This document shows, in pieces, positions 20,628 through 33,902 of a DNA stretch of 64,000 nt. The position numbers and the translations under genes are program-made. The DNA lies in assembly GCF_013705725.1 (NCBI RefSeq), contig NZ_CP055481.1, positions 5,270,001 through 5,334,000 on the forward strand. The letters are read 5' to 3'. The DNA comes from Klebsiella sp. RHBSTW-00484 (GTDB taxonomy: Bacteria > Pseudomonadota > Gammaproteobacteria > Enterobacterales > Enterobacteriaceae). Positions within the stretch are counted from its first letter, which is position 1, and every line of letters begins with the position of its first letter. The notes under the pieces were generated by a model. The model made no database searches and was not told the origin of the DNA. It was given only the letters and a program-made list of their open reading frames with translations.

Positions 20628-21656
20628 ATGTCTGCTTTTACCCCGGCAAGTGAAGTCTTGCTGCGCCACAGTGATGATTTCGAGTCCGCCCGCGTTCTGT
20701 TTGCCGGTGATCTGCAGGATGACCTGCCCGCCCGTCTGGATACGGCTGGCAGCCGCGTCCATACCCAGCAGTTTCACCATTGGCAAGTACTGAGCCGCCA
20801 GATGGGTGAAAATGCGCGTTTTAGCCTGGTGGCTGAAGCCAGCGACGTTGCTGATTGCGATACGCTGATTTACTACTGGCCAAAAAATAAGCCAGAAGCT
20901 CAGTTTCAGCTAATGAATCTGCTTTCGCTGCTGCCAACAGGTATCGATATTTTCGTGGTTGGCGAGAACCGCAGCGGCGTACGCAGTGCGGAGCAGATGC
21001 TGGCCGAATATGCGCCGCTGAGCAAGATCGACAGCGCACGCCGCTGTGGGCTGTATCATGGCCGCCTGGAAAAACAGCCAGCATTTAATCCAGAGCAGTA
21101 CTGGGGCGAATATCCGCTGGAAAACCTGACGATTAAAACGCTGCCGGGCGTGTTCAGCCGCGATGGTCTGGACATCGGTAGCCAACTGCTGCTCTCAACC
21201 CTGACGCCGCATACCAAAGGCAAAGTGCTTGATGTCGGCTGCGGTGCTGGCGTGCTGGCAACCGTGCTGGCAAGCCATTCACCGAAGGTTCGCTTAACAC
21301 TCTGTGACGTAAGTGCCCCGGCGGTAGAAGCCAGCCGCGCCACCCTTGCCGCAAACGGCATTGAAGGTGACGTTTTTGCCAGCAACGTCTTCTCTGAAGT
21401 GAATGGTCGCTTCGATATGATTATCTCTAATCCGCCGTTCCACGACGGACTGCAGACCAGCCAGGAAGCGGCGCAAACGTTGATTCGCGGAGCGGTTCGA
21501 CATTTAAATAGCGGTGGCGAACTGCGTATTGTCGCCAACGCCTTCCTGCCTTACCCGGATATCCTGGATGAGATCTTCGGTTTCCACGAAGTGATCGCCC
21601 AGACTGGCCGGTTTAAAGTCTATCGTACGGTCATGACTCGCCAGGCGAAAAAGTAA
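20628..21656 (+). CDS. rsmC: 16S rRNA m2G1207 methyltransferase
   Basis: RsmC methylates G1207 of 16S rRNA in the 30S subunit using SAM. It has 342 residues. The N-terminal half is a degenerate methyltransferase domain. The C-terminal half has the SAM motif [12 protein letters not shown] and the NPPF catalytic motif of N2-guanine methyltransferases. I use the ATG at 20628 (MSAFTPAS) with AAGGAGTG upstream; an ATG at 20613 would overlap this ribosome site. The gene is divergent from holD. Confidence 0.96.
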   Translation: MSAFTPASEVLLRHSDDFESARVLFAGDLQDDLPARLDTAGSRVHTQQFHHWQVLSRQMGENARFSLVAEASDVADCDTLIYYWPKNKPEAQFQLMNLLSLLPTGIDIFVVGENRSGVRSAEQMLAEYAPLSKIDSARRCGLYHGRLEKQPAFNPEQYWGEYPLENLTIKTLPGVFSRDGLDIGSQLLLSTLTPHTKGKVLDVGCGAGVLATVLASHSPKVRLTLCDVSAPAVEASRATLAANGIEGDVFASNVFSEVNGRFDMIISNPPFHDGLQTSQEAAQTLIRGAVRHLNSGGELRIVANAFLPYPDILDEIFGFHEVIAQTGRFKVYRTVMTRQAKK

Positions 21657-21756
21657 CGTTCTCCTGCTCCGGCGACAGGCGATGCTTGCCGCCGGGATCG
21701 TATCTTCCTAAGCCGTCCATTTTTGCAACAATCAATCCAGCCTGTACAATTAAGTA

Positions 21757-21784
21757 TTGACGAATAGCTTAAAACCACTAGAAT
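21757..21784 (+). promoter_or_regulatory. Promoter of the tRNA-Leu cluster
   Basis: A -35 TTGACG (21757-21762) and -10 TAGAAT (21779-21784) with a 16-bp spacer are followed by a GCGCC discriminator. This GC-rich discriminator is typical of stringently controlled stable-RNA promoters. It lies 41 bp before the first tRNA. Confidence 0.8.
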
Positions 21785-21825
21785 GCGCCTCCGTGGTAAC
21801 GATACTTTCATAGTGTCGATGGTAT

Positions 21826-21912
21826 GCGAAGGTGGCGGAATTGGTAGACGCGCTAGCTTCAGGTGTTAGTGTCCTTACGGACGTGGGGGTTCAAGTCCCC
21901 CCCCTCGCACCA
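21826..21912 (+). tRNA. tRNA-Leu (CAG)
   Basis: This 87-nt leucine tRNA begins GCGAAGGTGGCGGAATTGGT, has the anticodon CAG in AGCTTCAGGTGTT, a long class II variable arm (TGTCC-TTAC-GGACG) and an encoded CCA end. It is the first of three tandem copies and matches the E. coli leuQPV type. Confidence 0.97.
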
Positions 21913-21940
21913 TAAACCACGTTGATATTGCTCGCACTGG

Positions 21941-22026
21941 GCGAAGGTGGCGGAATTGGTAGACGCGCTAGCTTCAGGTGTTAGTGTCCTTAGGATGTGG
22001 GGGTTCGAGTCCCCCCCCTCGCACCA
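21941..22026 (+). tRNA. tRNA-Leu (CAG), short variable arm
   Basis: This 86-nt second copy is the same as the first except in the variable arm (GTCC-TTA-GGAT, one base shorter, with a G-T pair) and one T-loop-side change (TTCGAG instead of TTCAAG). The acceptor, D and anticodon arms are unchanged, and CCA is encoded. Confidence 0.96.
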
Positions 22027-22056
22027 ACGAGGCAATATCAAAATTAAGAATACTGT

Positions 22057-22142
22057 GCGAAGGTGGCGGAATTGGTAGACGCGCTAGCTTCAGGTGTTAG
22101 TGTCCTTAGGATGTGGGGGTTCGAGTCCCCCCCCTCGCACCA
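22057..22142 (+). tRNA. tRNA-Leu (CAG), short variable arm
   Basis: This third copy is 86 nt and identical to the second, including the shortened variable arm. The 28-30-nt spacers between copies are unrelated to each other. No clear hairpin terminator follows it before yjjZ. Confidence 0.96.
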
Positions 22143-22161
22143 ATATTCTTACTCTTCTGCA

Positions 22162-22401
22162 TTATCCCATCAGCTTAAAATTCATCATCATCAGCATAAT
22201 TCCACTTATCAGTGCAACGCATGATGGCAGCAAAACGAAATGCCGTAGCTGACGATGCCAAATCATCAGTGCTGACGTAAGCATTCCCAATGTGACTAAC
22301 CCGCGCCAGGCGTCCACCGATAAATCGGCAAACCCAAGGGCGGCAATCAACACGCCAGGGATCAAAACTCCCCACCCACTCCCTAAAGTTCGCTGCAACA
22401 T
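22162..22401 (-). CDS. yjjZ: Small membrane protein YjjZ (DUF1435)
   Basis: This 79-residue hydrophobic protein (start MLQRTLGSGWGVLIPG) has two to three membrane segments and ends MLMMMNFKLMG. It closely resembles E. coli YjjZ, whose role is unknown. I place the start at 22401, preceded by GAGAGGTG. A Fur-box-like sequence lies about 20-40 bp upstream, suggesting iron regulation. It is divergent from the diguanylate cyclase and reads toward the tRNAs. Confidence 0.88.
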   Translation of the reverse strand: MLQRTLGSGWGVLIPGVLIAALGFADLSVDAWRGLVTLGMLTSALMIWHRQLRHFVLLPSCVALISGIMLMMMNFKLMG

Positions 22402-22419
22402 GTTTTCACCTCTCACAAC

Positions 22420-22438
22420 GATAATGATAACCAATATC
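22420..22438 (-). promoter_or_regulatory. Fur box upstream of yjjZ
   Basis: GATAATGATAACCAATATC matches the 19-bp Fur consensus at 16 positions, including the whole GATAATGATAA half. More ATTTTTATCATTT-type sequence follows on the right and could extend the Fur-bound region. Confidence 0.7.
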
Positions 22439-22664
22439 ATATGGTAATTTTTATCATTTGTCATGCCCGGTAAAACGTGACTCATTATTCTTTACGTTCG
22501 CGGTAATGACATACATTCATGAAGATGATAAATTAAGCAAACTAAAACTATATATTAAATTATCTGATAATTTCGCAAAAACCTTATTTTGCGCATTGCT
22601 TTTTATTATTCTTTTTTGACACATATCATATTGAATTTTAACGATTAATAATGACAATCCCAAC

Positions 22665-23711
22665 ATGACTGCACAATCCTGGCGATCTCATTACGAACAA
22701 AAATATCAGTATTCCTTACGGCTTTTTTTACTGCTTAATTTTGTTTCAGCCCTCTTATCCCTGGTCAGCCCACTCTTTACTATCATTAGTTTTACCCTGC
22801 CCTGCTTCCTGATTGTTATCTGCAGTTCAGTCCTGCTGTTATGGCACTGGAAATTCTCGCAACGCAAAATAAATATTTCATTTATCTCTCTGATATTTGG
22901 CCTGCTTTGGGCATGGCACGTTACGTTAAAAGCCATGATGCTGGGGCCACCGCATTTTAACTATCTGGTGATCGCCTTATTAAGCGTGTTGTTTATTGGC
23001 ACCATTGCTTTTTCCAGCAATATCATTGCATTCACCTTGCACTCATTACCGACATTCGGTGCCTGCTTGATCCTGGCCGAAGGAGAACAATGGCTGCGCA
23101 TGTCTTATTGTTTTATCCTGCCGATTGCAGGTATCACCCTCCAGAGCTTAATTCAGAAGCGTAGCGATGTATTCACTCAGGGACTGATGGATAAGCTATT
23201 GAGGGAGCGTAATACCCTTAACGATCTCAGTATGTTGGATCCCCTCACCGGTTTGTACAACCGCCGCGGTTTACAAAACCGCCTGGACACGATCCTCTCA
23301 TTAGACAGCACTGAACATTACGTCCTGCTGCTGGATATTGACCACTTCAAAGCCTACAACGACCATTACGGCCATATGATGGGCGATCAGGCGTTAATTC
23401 AGGTTTCCGCGGCAATTCGCAACGCCGTGCGCTCACGCGACATTGTTGCCCGCTTTGGCGGCGAGGAATTTATGGTGCTTTTAACCAGCAGCACGGCTGA
23501 AAATGCCCTTCTGGCCGCAGATCGTATCCGCCAGCGCGTCTACGATCTAAAAATTCCGCATATGTTTAACGAAAGCGTCGCCACCAATGTGACGATTAGC
23601 ATCGGCATGACGCCGCTGGTTGATGCCGACATTGATGGCGCGCTGAAACGTGCAGATAACGCGCTCTATGAAGCGAAAAATATGGGGCGTAATATTATCC
23701 TCGCCAGCTAG
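22665..23711 (+). CDS. Membrane-bound diguanylate cyclase (GGDEF)
   Basis: This 348-residue protein has about six N-terminal transmembrane helices (residues 17-165) and a C-terminal GGDEF domain starting at LDPLTGLYNRRG. It should make cyclic di-GMP at the inner membrane. The active-site signature is GGEEF (265-269), with metal-binding Asp in LLDIDHFK. An inhibitory I-site RxxD (Arg256-Asp259) lies five residues upstream, so product inhibition is likely. The N-terminal sensor is not a family I recognise. It sits between two genes with Fur-box-like upstream sites (yjjZ and fhuF); E. coli has no gene here. Confidence 0.92.
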   Translation: MTAQSWRSHYEQKYQYSLRLFLLLNFVSALLSLVSPLFTIISFTLPCFLIVICSSVLLLWHWKFSQRKINISFISLIFGLLWAWHVTLKAMMLGPPHFNYLVIALLSVLFIGTIAFSSNIIAFTLHSLPTFGACLILAEGEQWLRMSYCFILPIAGITLQSLIQKRSDVFTQGLMDKLLRERNTLNDLSMLDPLTGLYNRRGLQNRLDTILSLDSTEHYVLLLDIDHFKAYNDHYGHMMGDQALIQVSAAIRNAVRSRDIVARFGGEEFMVLLTSSTAENALLAADRIRQRVYDLKIPHMFNESVATNVTISIGMTPLVDADIDGALKRADNALYEAKNMGRNIILAS

Positions 23712-23783
23712 CTTTATACCGCGCAGCGGAAACCTGCCGCGCGGACAAATCTCTTGCCATCCGGATACCGAACAACTAGTATC

Positions 23784-23803
23784 AGAAATCATTATCATTT
23801 AGA
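23784..23803 (+). promoter_or_regulatory. Fur-box-like sequence upstream of fhuF
   Basis: The stretch AATCATTATC (23787-23796) matches one full half of the Fur consensus, with ATTT following. It lies 25-40 bp before the fhuF start, as expected for an iron-repressed gene. Confidence 0.65.
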
Positions 23804-23820
23804 TTTGTATCTGACATCCG

Positions 23821-24609
23821 ATGGCTTACCGTTCACTATCCTTCAGCGATGACATCATCTGGCGGGCTCCGCTCCCTTCGGCTGAGCGTGAACTGGCAAA
23901 TGCAATCCATGAAAAAATCACTACCCTACGCCCCCATCTGCTGGATTTTCTCCGTCTGAATGAAGAAGCGCCTCATCATGCATTAACATTGGCGGAATGG
24001 TCTCAGCCAATGGCGCTGAGTTCCCTGCTGGCAACGTATTCCGATCATATCTATCGCAACCAGCCCACGCAGCCACGTGAGCAAAAGCCACTGCTATCCC
24101 TTTGGGCGCAGTGGTACATCGGTTTACTGATCCCGCCGTTAATGTTGGCTCTGCTGAGCGAAGATCGCGTCATCAGCCTGGCACCGGAACATTTCCGGGT
24201 TGAGTTTCATGAAACGGGTCGGGCCGCCTGTTTCTGGATTGATGTCCATTGCGCACAAGCTTCATCAGAGCAGTCTGCTCAATCGCGAATGGAAACCCTG
24301 GTCACCTGCGCTTTACAGCCCGTCATTCAGGCGCTTGAAGCCACTGGTGATATCAACGGCAAACTTATCTGGAGCAATACCGGTTACCTAATCAACTGGT
24401 ATCTGGGTGAAATGAAAGCGTTGCTGGGAGATGAACAGGTCACCCTTTTGCGTCAGCACTGTTTCTTTGAAAAACAGCTTTCCGACGGCCAGGATAACCC
24501 GCTGTGGCGTACGGTTGTTTTACGTGAAGGGCAGCTCGTGCGCCGCACCTGCTGCCAGCGCTATCGTCTACCGGATGTTCAGCAGTGCGGGGATTGCACG
24601 CTAAAATGA
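23821..24609 (+). CDS. fhuF: Ferric iron reductase FhuF
   Basis: FhuF is a [2Fe-2S] protein that reduces ferric iron bound to hydroxamate siderophores such as ferrioxamine. The cluster ligands are visible as CC-x10-C-x2-C at Cys244, Cys245, Cys256 and Cys259, the last being four residues from the C-terminus. The 262 residues match the family. The ribosome site before the ATG is weak. A Fur-like site lies upstream, and a bidirectional terminator follows. Confidence 0.96.
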   Translation: MAYRSLSFSDDIIWRAPLPSAERELANAIHEKITTLRPHLLDFLRLNEEAPHHALTLAEWSQPMALSSLLATYSDHIYRNQPTQPREQKPLLSLWAQWYIGLLIPPLMLALLSEDRVISLAPEHFRVEFHETGRAACFWIDVHCAQASSEQSAQSRMETLVTCALQPVIQALEATGDINGKLIWSNTGYLINWYLGEMKALLGDEQVTLLRQHCFFEKQLSDGQDNPLWRTVVLREGQLVRRTCCQRYRLPDVQQCGDCTLK

Positions 24610-24625
24610 CATCGATTTATAGAGC

Positions 24626-24652
24626 AACGGGCGGCTAATTAAGCCGCCCGTT
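24626..24652. terminator. Bidirectional terminator between fhuF and the PTS gene
   Basis: AACGGGCGGCT and AGCCGCCCGTT form a perfect 11-bp stem with a short AATTA loop. It lies between convergent stop codons, with a T-rich run on the right for fhuF; the left side is less T-rich. Confidence 0.8.
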
Positions 24653-24657
24653 TACGT

Positions 24658-26001
24658 TTACGCGGTCTGCTGGCTTTCTTGTGCCAAACGCTGCGCTTCT
24701 TCAGCCTCTTGTTCTAACAGTTGCTTCTCATACACTTTAAAGAACGGGAAATAGATAACTGCCGAGACGCATGCCAGGATAATAACCAAAATCGCCGCCC
24801 GGAAATCCCACCCCAAGGCCCACGCACCGCCAATCGGTGCCGGTGCGGTCCACGGAACGACAGATATAACCCGGCCAATCAAATCCAGCTTCATTGCCGC
24901 CCAGGCCAGCACAGCGTTAACCATTGGTGCCAGCAGGAATGGAATAAAGAACACCGGGTTCATGACAATAGGTGTACCGAAAATAACCGGCTCGTTAATG
25001 TTAAACAGGCTAGGCACTACGCTCAGACGACCGATTGAGCGCAGATGTGCAGATCGACTGCGCAGGTAGCAGAATACCAGCCCCATCGTTGCTCCTGAAC
25101 CACCGATCACAATAAAGAATGTCCAGAACGCCTCCATAAAGATATGTGGCAACGGTGCGCCCTGAGCCAAAGCCTGCTGGTTCATCCCAAGGTTAGTCAG
25201 CCAGAACATCTGCAGCATACCGGAAACAATAGCCGCACCGTGGATACCCGCGAACCACAACAAATGACCAACCAGCACCGCCAGTAAAATCGCCGGTAAT
25301 GAATCCGCCGCAGAAACCAGCGGCTTAAAGATGGCCATGATAGCCTGCGGGATCAGCATATCGAAATGATGCTGGATAAACAGGCTCAGGGGATAGAGCG
25401 TTAGGACTACGACCAATACCGGAATCAATAGATCAAAAGAGTTTTTGATCATTGGCGGCACCTGATCTGGCAGGCGAATACCAATATTATGCGCCTTAAG
25501 GAAGCGCATCATTTCAACGCAATAAACAGCCACCAGAATCGCGGTAAAAATCCCCGTCCCGCCCAGACTATCAACCGGCAAATTGCCGTTCGTCTTCGGT
25601 GCCGCTACGAGCAGGAAAGCCATAATCGACAGCATCGCGCACATGAAAGGGTCGAGCTGATTCGTTTTTTCGTAGTGTTTACCGAGGTTGTAGGCAATGG
25701 CGGCACAAATGTAGATAGACATGATGCCCATCGTCATATCGAACGGCGTCAAAATTCGCCCTTCAAATTCTTTTGCTAAATCCAGCCACGCGCGAGCAAA
25801 TCCCAATGTGGTATCCGGCGAAAACGGCGGATAAGCAAATACCAGGAGAAAGGAGCCAACGATCATAAACGGCATTGCAGAGATAAAGCCGTCGCGAATA
25901 GCCATAACATGGCGCTGAGACGAAATGCGTCCGGCGACCGGGCTGATGTAATTTTCTACAAAGCGGAATATCAGATTAAATGCAGCATGGTTAGCAGACA
26001 T
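24658..26001 (-). CDS. Orphan PTS EIIC permease, lactose/cellobiose family
   Basis: This 447-residue membrane protein has about ten transmembrane helices. Family blocks are visible: LLWFAGIHGAAIVSG, IGGSGATMGLVF and LFNINEPVIFGTPIVMNPVFFIPF, the last being the substrate-binding signature of cellobiose/chitobiose-type EIIC. It should move a beta-glucoside or other disaccharide with phosphorylation, but no EIIA, EIIB or glycosidase gene is nearby, so it must use partners encoded elsewhere. The upstream region has a perfect palindrome that may be its operator. Confidence 0.9.
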   Translation of the reverse strand: MSANHAAFNLIFRFVENYISPVAGRISSQRHVMAIRDGFISAMPFMIVGSFLLVFAYPPFSPDTTLGFARAWLDLAKEFEGRILTPFDMTMGIMSIYICAAIAYNLGKHYEKTNQLDPFMCAMLSIMAFLLVAAPKTNGNLPVDSLGGTGIFTAILVAVYCVEMMRFLKAHNIGIRLPDQVPPMIKNSFDLLIPVLVVVLTLYPLSLFIQHHFDMLIPQAIMAIFKPLVSAADSLPAILLAVLVGHLLWFAGIHGAAIVSGMLQMFWLTNLGMNQQALAQGAPLPHIFMEAFWTFFIVIGGSGATMGLVFCYLRSRSAHLRSIGRLSVVPSLFNINEPVIFGTPIVMNPVFFIPFLLAPMVNAVLAWAAMKLDLIGRVISVVPWTAPAPIGGAWALGWDFRAAILVIILACVSAVIYFPFFKVYEKQLLEQEAEEAQRLAQESQQTA

Positions 26002-26341
26002 AGCAGCCCTCCTGACAGGCTATAGAAACAGGCCCAACAATGATTATCTTGCCGTTGTGGTAAACCTAATTAGGTGAGTGGATTAGCACGGCGGATAACC
26101 CACTGGCTATACTGCTCAAATAGGTACGACTCATACACGGCTCTTTGTTATAGATGACGCAGGGAAGTTACTATTTCAGTATTCATCGCATGACGGATAA
26201 CTGCAACCGGTTACAGTAACCGGTTGCGGCGATTGTGAAGAAGATCCAGGAATTAGAAAGATTCTTGATTGTCTACCAACAATATTTACACTTTGCGAAG
26301 CTTATTACAGATTTTTAACAGACACTCATCAGGAGATCGCA
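26002..26341. promoter_or_regulatory. 340-bp divergent control region with a 25-nt perfect palindrome
   Basis: Between the PTS gene and the YbaK-type gene there is no coding frame of interest. A perfect palindrome at 26203-26227 has 12-bp arms (GCAACCGGTTAC) around one base. It contains two AACCGGTT cores (26205-26212 and 26218-26225) spaced 13 bp, like tandem LacI-family half-operators. It lies about 200 bp upstream of the PTS start and 115 bp upstream of the other gene. Confidence 0.6.
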
Positions 26342-26800
26342 ATGAGTCTGCAGTCCGTGCGGCAATTTTTTGCTGACCACGCCCCCGATATCGAAATCAT
26401 CGAACTTAATCAGAGTACGGCTACGGTGGCACTAGCTGCTGCAGCGCATAATGTTGAGCCCGGGCAAATAGCGAAAACCCTGTCTTTAAAAGTAAAAGAA
26501 CGGGTTGTACTTGTTGTCGCAAAGGGCGATGCGCGTCTGGATAACAAAAAGCTGAAGGAAGTGTTCGGTGCGAAAGCACGTATGCTGAGTAGTGATGAGG
26601 TAGTTACGTTAACCGGACACCCCGTTGGCGGGGTTTGCCCATTTGGCCTGGAAATTCCACTGGCGGTTTACTGTGACATTTCGCTGAAACAGTACCCGGA
26701 AGTTCTACCAGCAGCAGGGTCAATCCATAGCGCCGTTCGTATTTCACCCGAACGAATGGCGCGGTTGACTGATGCAACCTGGATTGACGTTTGTCTTTAA
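26342..26800 (+). CDS. YbaK/ProX-type aminoacyl-tRNA deacylase domain protein
   Basis: This 152-residue single-domain protein has the YbaK/EbsC fold. IAKTLSLKV carries the conserved lysine of the deacylase pocket, and GHPVGGVCPFGL is the family GxxxGxxxPxG loop. Such proteins hydrolyse mischarged tRNAs (for example Cys- or Ala-tRNAPro); which one this acts on is not clear. GGAGATCGCA precedes the ATG. It ends close to, and converges on, bglJ. Confidence 0.88.
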   Translation: MSLQSVRQFFADHAPDIEIIELNQSTATVALAAAAHNVEPGQIAKTLSLKVKERVVLVVAKGDARLDNKKLKEVFGAKARMLSSDEVVTLTGHPVGGVCPFGLEIPLAVYCDISLKQYPEVLPAAGSIHSAVRISPERMARLTDATWIDVCL

Positions 26801-26813
26801 TAAACGACTAACG

Positions 26814-27494
26814 CTACAGGGCAAGCCGCATACCTCTGGTATCATCGTTATTCGCTGACAAGCGCATCAGAATATCTGCTGCGCTCAGGAGTCCCATATC
26901 TGAACTGACGCCAAGCTTGGTCATAGCGTTAAATTTATGAGCGCGAATAGTTTTGATGTTTCGCTCCAGCTGTGTCGCAATCTCAGGCAACGAATAGCCG
27001 TAAGACATATAGCGCAGAATGGTATGTTCCGTCGGGCTCAGAATTTGGTTACATAAACCCTGCTTTTGGTTTACTGCGCTCTCATTCACCTGATGACTAT
27101 GATCAAGAAGCTGAAGTAAGCGTTCCTGCAACTGTATACGGCAAGCTGATTTATTAAAAATACCATGCAAACGGGAAGGCGTAAGGTGGCTAATCAGTCG
27201 CATTTCCGCTTCATCAGTAGCTAAAACAATTCTCTGCATTTCAGGGCAATAACGCGCAATTTCGTGGAGAAAAAGTAAGCTCTCCAGTCGGGATCTGCGA
27301 TTACCAGAAAGTGAAAAAATAATCGCAGTAAAATCTTTAGATTTAAGTTCTCGCTTTAATGCCTGAGTATCTTTAAAGAAGCAGACACTATAATTCTTGC
27401 CGCTTTCACGAGTTAATATGTGGCGAAGAGCCACTTCAGTCATCGCGCATTTTTCTACGACAGCGACATATCGTGTTGTGAGATCTTTTTCCAT
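26814..27494 (-). CDS. bglJ: LuxR-type transcriptional regulator BglJ
   Basis: BglJ forms heterodimers with RcsB and can activate H-NS-silenced operons such as bgl. The 226 residues have a degenerate receiver-like N-terminal domain and a LuxR helix-turn-helix at about 148-205 ([20 protein letters not shown], then [20 protein letters not shown]). Its start overlaps the 3' end of yjjQ by 40 bp, so it is translationally coupled to yjjQ. Confidence 0.92.
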   Translation of the reverse strand: MEKDLTTRYVAVVEKCAMTEVALRHILTRESGKNYSVCFFKDTQALKRELKSKDFTAIIFSLSGNRRSRLESLLFLHEIARYCPEMQRIVLATDEAEMRLISHLTPSRLHGIFNKSACRIQLQERLLQLLDHSHQVNESAVNQKQGLCNQILSPTEHTILRYMSYGYSLPEIATQLERNIKTIRAHKFNAMTKLGVSSDMGLLSAADILMRLSANNDDTRGMRLAL

Positions 27495-28177
27495 TCCGAT
27501 TGGTCTCCATAGGCCGAATAAATATTCAGCTCCATCATTCCCTGTGCACTATTAATCCAGGCATACATCTCTGCATTACTGCGCAAAGACAAACGGCGCA
27601 TCGCACTATTTTTTTGCGCGCTTATGGTTTTATTACTTTTTTTCAATAACGCAGCAATTTGATTAATTCCCCACCCTTTTGCAAGGAGCCTCAGGACCTT
27701 ACGCTCAGAAAGCGTCAGAATGACCAACTTTTGCTGCTCTTCGCCAATATTCGCCATCTCTGGTGAGAATAAGGTCTGACTAATTCTCTCGGCGGCAAGG
27801 CCACCAGCACGAACGACTTCAATTAAACGCTTCACTGGTTCGCTATCAGATATTAATGTGCTTTCAGGCCGCATTAATAACTCAACAGCTAATGGGAAGC
27901 AGGCGCTTCCAACCATAAAGACCCAGTGTATATCCCTGTACTGAGTCATTAAAGAATAGTAGTGCTCACACATATTTCTTGGCTGCTCAATTTCGCCAGA
28001 TAAATCGGCGATGACCAACACTGCGCGACGTAATTGAAGTAGGGTTAACTCGTCCTGAGAACGACAAAAACTCAGTTCATAATCAGGGAGATGCTCCCCA
28101 ACGATTGCTTTCAATCCGGACTGCATGACCGGTATCCTGCTGATAATGATGCCGAACTTACCCTGTCCTGGTAACAT
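27455..28177 (-). CDS. yjjQ: LuxR-type transcriptional regulator YjjQ
   Basis: YjjQ is a LuxR-type regulator that in E. coli represses motility and virulence-type genes and is itself silenced by H-NS. The 240 residues have a receiver-like domain lacking the normal phosphoacceptor context. The helix-turn-helix is at about 155-212 ([20 protein letters not shown], then [20 protein letters not shown]). It heads the yjjQ-bglJ operon. Confidence 0.93.
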   Translation of the reverse strand: MLPGQGKFGIIISRIPVMQSGLKAIVGEHLPDYELSFCRSQDELTLLQLRRAVLVIADLSGEIEQPRNMCEHYYSLMTQYRDIHWVFMVGSACFPLAVELLMRPESTLISDSEPVKRLIEVVRAGGLAAERISQTLFSPEMANIGEEQQKLVILTLSERKVLRLLAKGWGINQIAALLKKSNKTISAQKNSAMRRLSLRSNAEMYAWINSAQGMMELNIYSAYGDQSEWKKISQHDMSLS

Positions 28178-28478
28178 AAACCCTCCGCTTCCTGTCGAAG
28201 ACTCACGCGCGGCAAAAAAATAATCTGATAGATAGTTGAGTATCCATCTTAATTATTTTACCAAAATGAATCTTTATCGTCCCTGGCAAGCGTGTTGACG
28301 TCACGCTCTAAAGCCAATGTAATATTATGGTGAGCAACATATTGCTGTTATCCATGCCAATGATTAACATTAACACAGGTGGTTGTCAGCAATAAATTAG
28401 AAATGATTAAAACCGTCGTTAGTTACACTAACTTAAGATAAATTAAATAAAGATTTTTTTATTTTATATTTTTCCTAA
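28178..28478. promoter_or_regulatory. AT-rich region upstream of yjjQ, ending in the original pobR tail
   Basis: This 300-bp stretch is strongly A+T-rich with no frame of its own and fits an H-NS-silenced yjjQ promoter region. At its right end, 28459-28478 holds the last codons and original stop of pobR, cut off from the gene by the IS5-type element. Confidence 0.6.
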
Positions 28479-30528
<2,050 letters not shown>

Positions 30529-30549
30529 GACGCCTCCTGCTCTTTTCGT

Positions 30550-31743
<1,194 letters not shown>

Positions 31744-32017
31744 TCAGCATGGTTAATTATTTGTTTGTTTTTTGTTTATTAAAAGTTCCAACTTGCATTT
31801 TTGATAAGTCTGAGGGGAAAAAGAAGGGAAGAATGAGTACAAAAATTGCACTTTTCACCAATTTTACGAAAATGCGGCAGGGATCAAATTCCAGGAGGTC
31901 AGCAGGGCGGGTGATTTTTTACATATTGTTTGATCCTGACCGCTCAGATAAAGCAAGACTTCAGGTAAAAGTATCGACAGACACTACGGCATCGGGCATC
32001 ACGGACAGCAGGTATTT

Positions 32018-33258
<1,241 letters not shown>

Positions 33259-33264
33259 ACGACC

Positions 33265-33288
33265 GCGCCGCGGGGTCACCTGCGGCGC
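33265..33288 (+). terminator. Possible terminator after yjjB
   Basis: GCGCCGC and GCGGCGC form a 7-bp stem just after the yjjB stop. It is followed by the pyrimidine-rich TCCTTCCT rather than a clean T run, so termination may be partial. Confidence 0.45.
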
Positions 33289-33360
33289 TCCTTCCTAAGC
33301 GCCCTCTATGCTACTATGTGATTGTTCCCCCCTTTAGTTGTTCAGAGTTGAGATTGATTT

Positions 33361-33900
33361 ATGTCTTCGCGAATTTTAACTACCGATTTTAGCGGTCTGG
33401 ATGACTTCATGCAGGACCCCGCAGCGGTACTGGCGAAATCGGCCAGCGGCGCCGTTGCCGTATTTGCCAATAACGCGCCCGCGTTTTATGCGTTAACCCC
33501 AGAACGTCTGGCGCAGTTGCTGGAGCTGGAAGCAAAACTCTCGCGCCCCAATAGCGATATTGCCCTGGACGCGCAGTTTTTTGATGAGCCAACGGCGGCC
33601 CCCGTTGCGGTACCGATGGGAAAATTCCCGATGTACGCCGACTGGCAGCCGGATGCAGACTTTCAGCGCCTGGCCGCGCTCTGGGGTATCGCCCTGAGCC
33701 AGCCGGTCACGCAGGAAGAACTCGCCGCGTTTGTCACCTACTGGCAGGCGGAAGGTAAAGTCTTTCATCATGTCCAGTGGCAGCAGAAGCTAGCGCGCAG
33801 CGTGCAGATTGGCAGAGCCAGCAACGGCGGCCAGCCGCGACGCGACGTCAACGCGATTAGCGAACCTGATAACCATATTCCACGAGGATTCCGAGGATGA
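33361..33900 (+). CDS. dnaT: Primosomal protein DnaT
   Basis: DnaT acts in PriA-dependent replication restart, joining PriB-PriA complexes and helping DnaB loading. The 179 residues start [20 protein letters not shown]. The N-terminal oligomerisation domain and a C-terminal DNA-binding region ([14 protein letters not shown] onward) are both present, with a basic tail. It overlaps dnaC. Confidence 0.96.
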   Translation: MSSRILTTDFSGLDDFMQDPAAVLAKSASGAVAVFANNAPAFYALTPERLAQLLELEAKLSRPNSDIALDAQFFDEPTAAPVAVPMGKFPMYADWQPDADFQRLAALWGIALSQPVTQEELAAFVTYWQAEGKVFHHVQWQQKLARSVQIGRASNGGQPRRDVNAISEPDNHIPRGFRG

Positions 33901-33902
33901 GC

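Noticed and set aside
21826..22142. Regularly spaced near-identical repeats resembling a short array
   Set aside because: These are three full tRNA-Leu genes with cloverleaf and CCA. Spacers are short and the repeats far too long for CRISPR.
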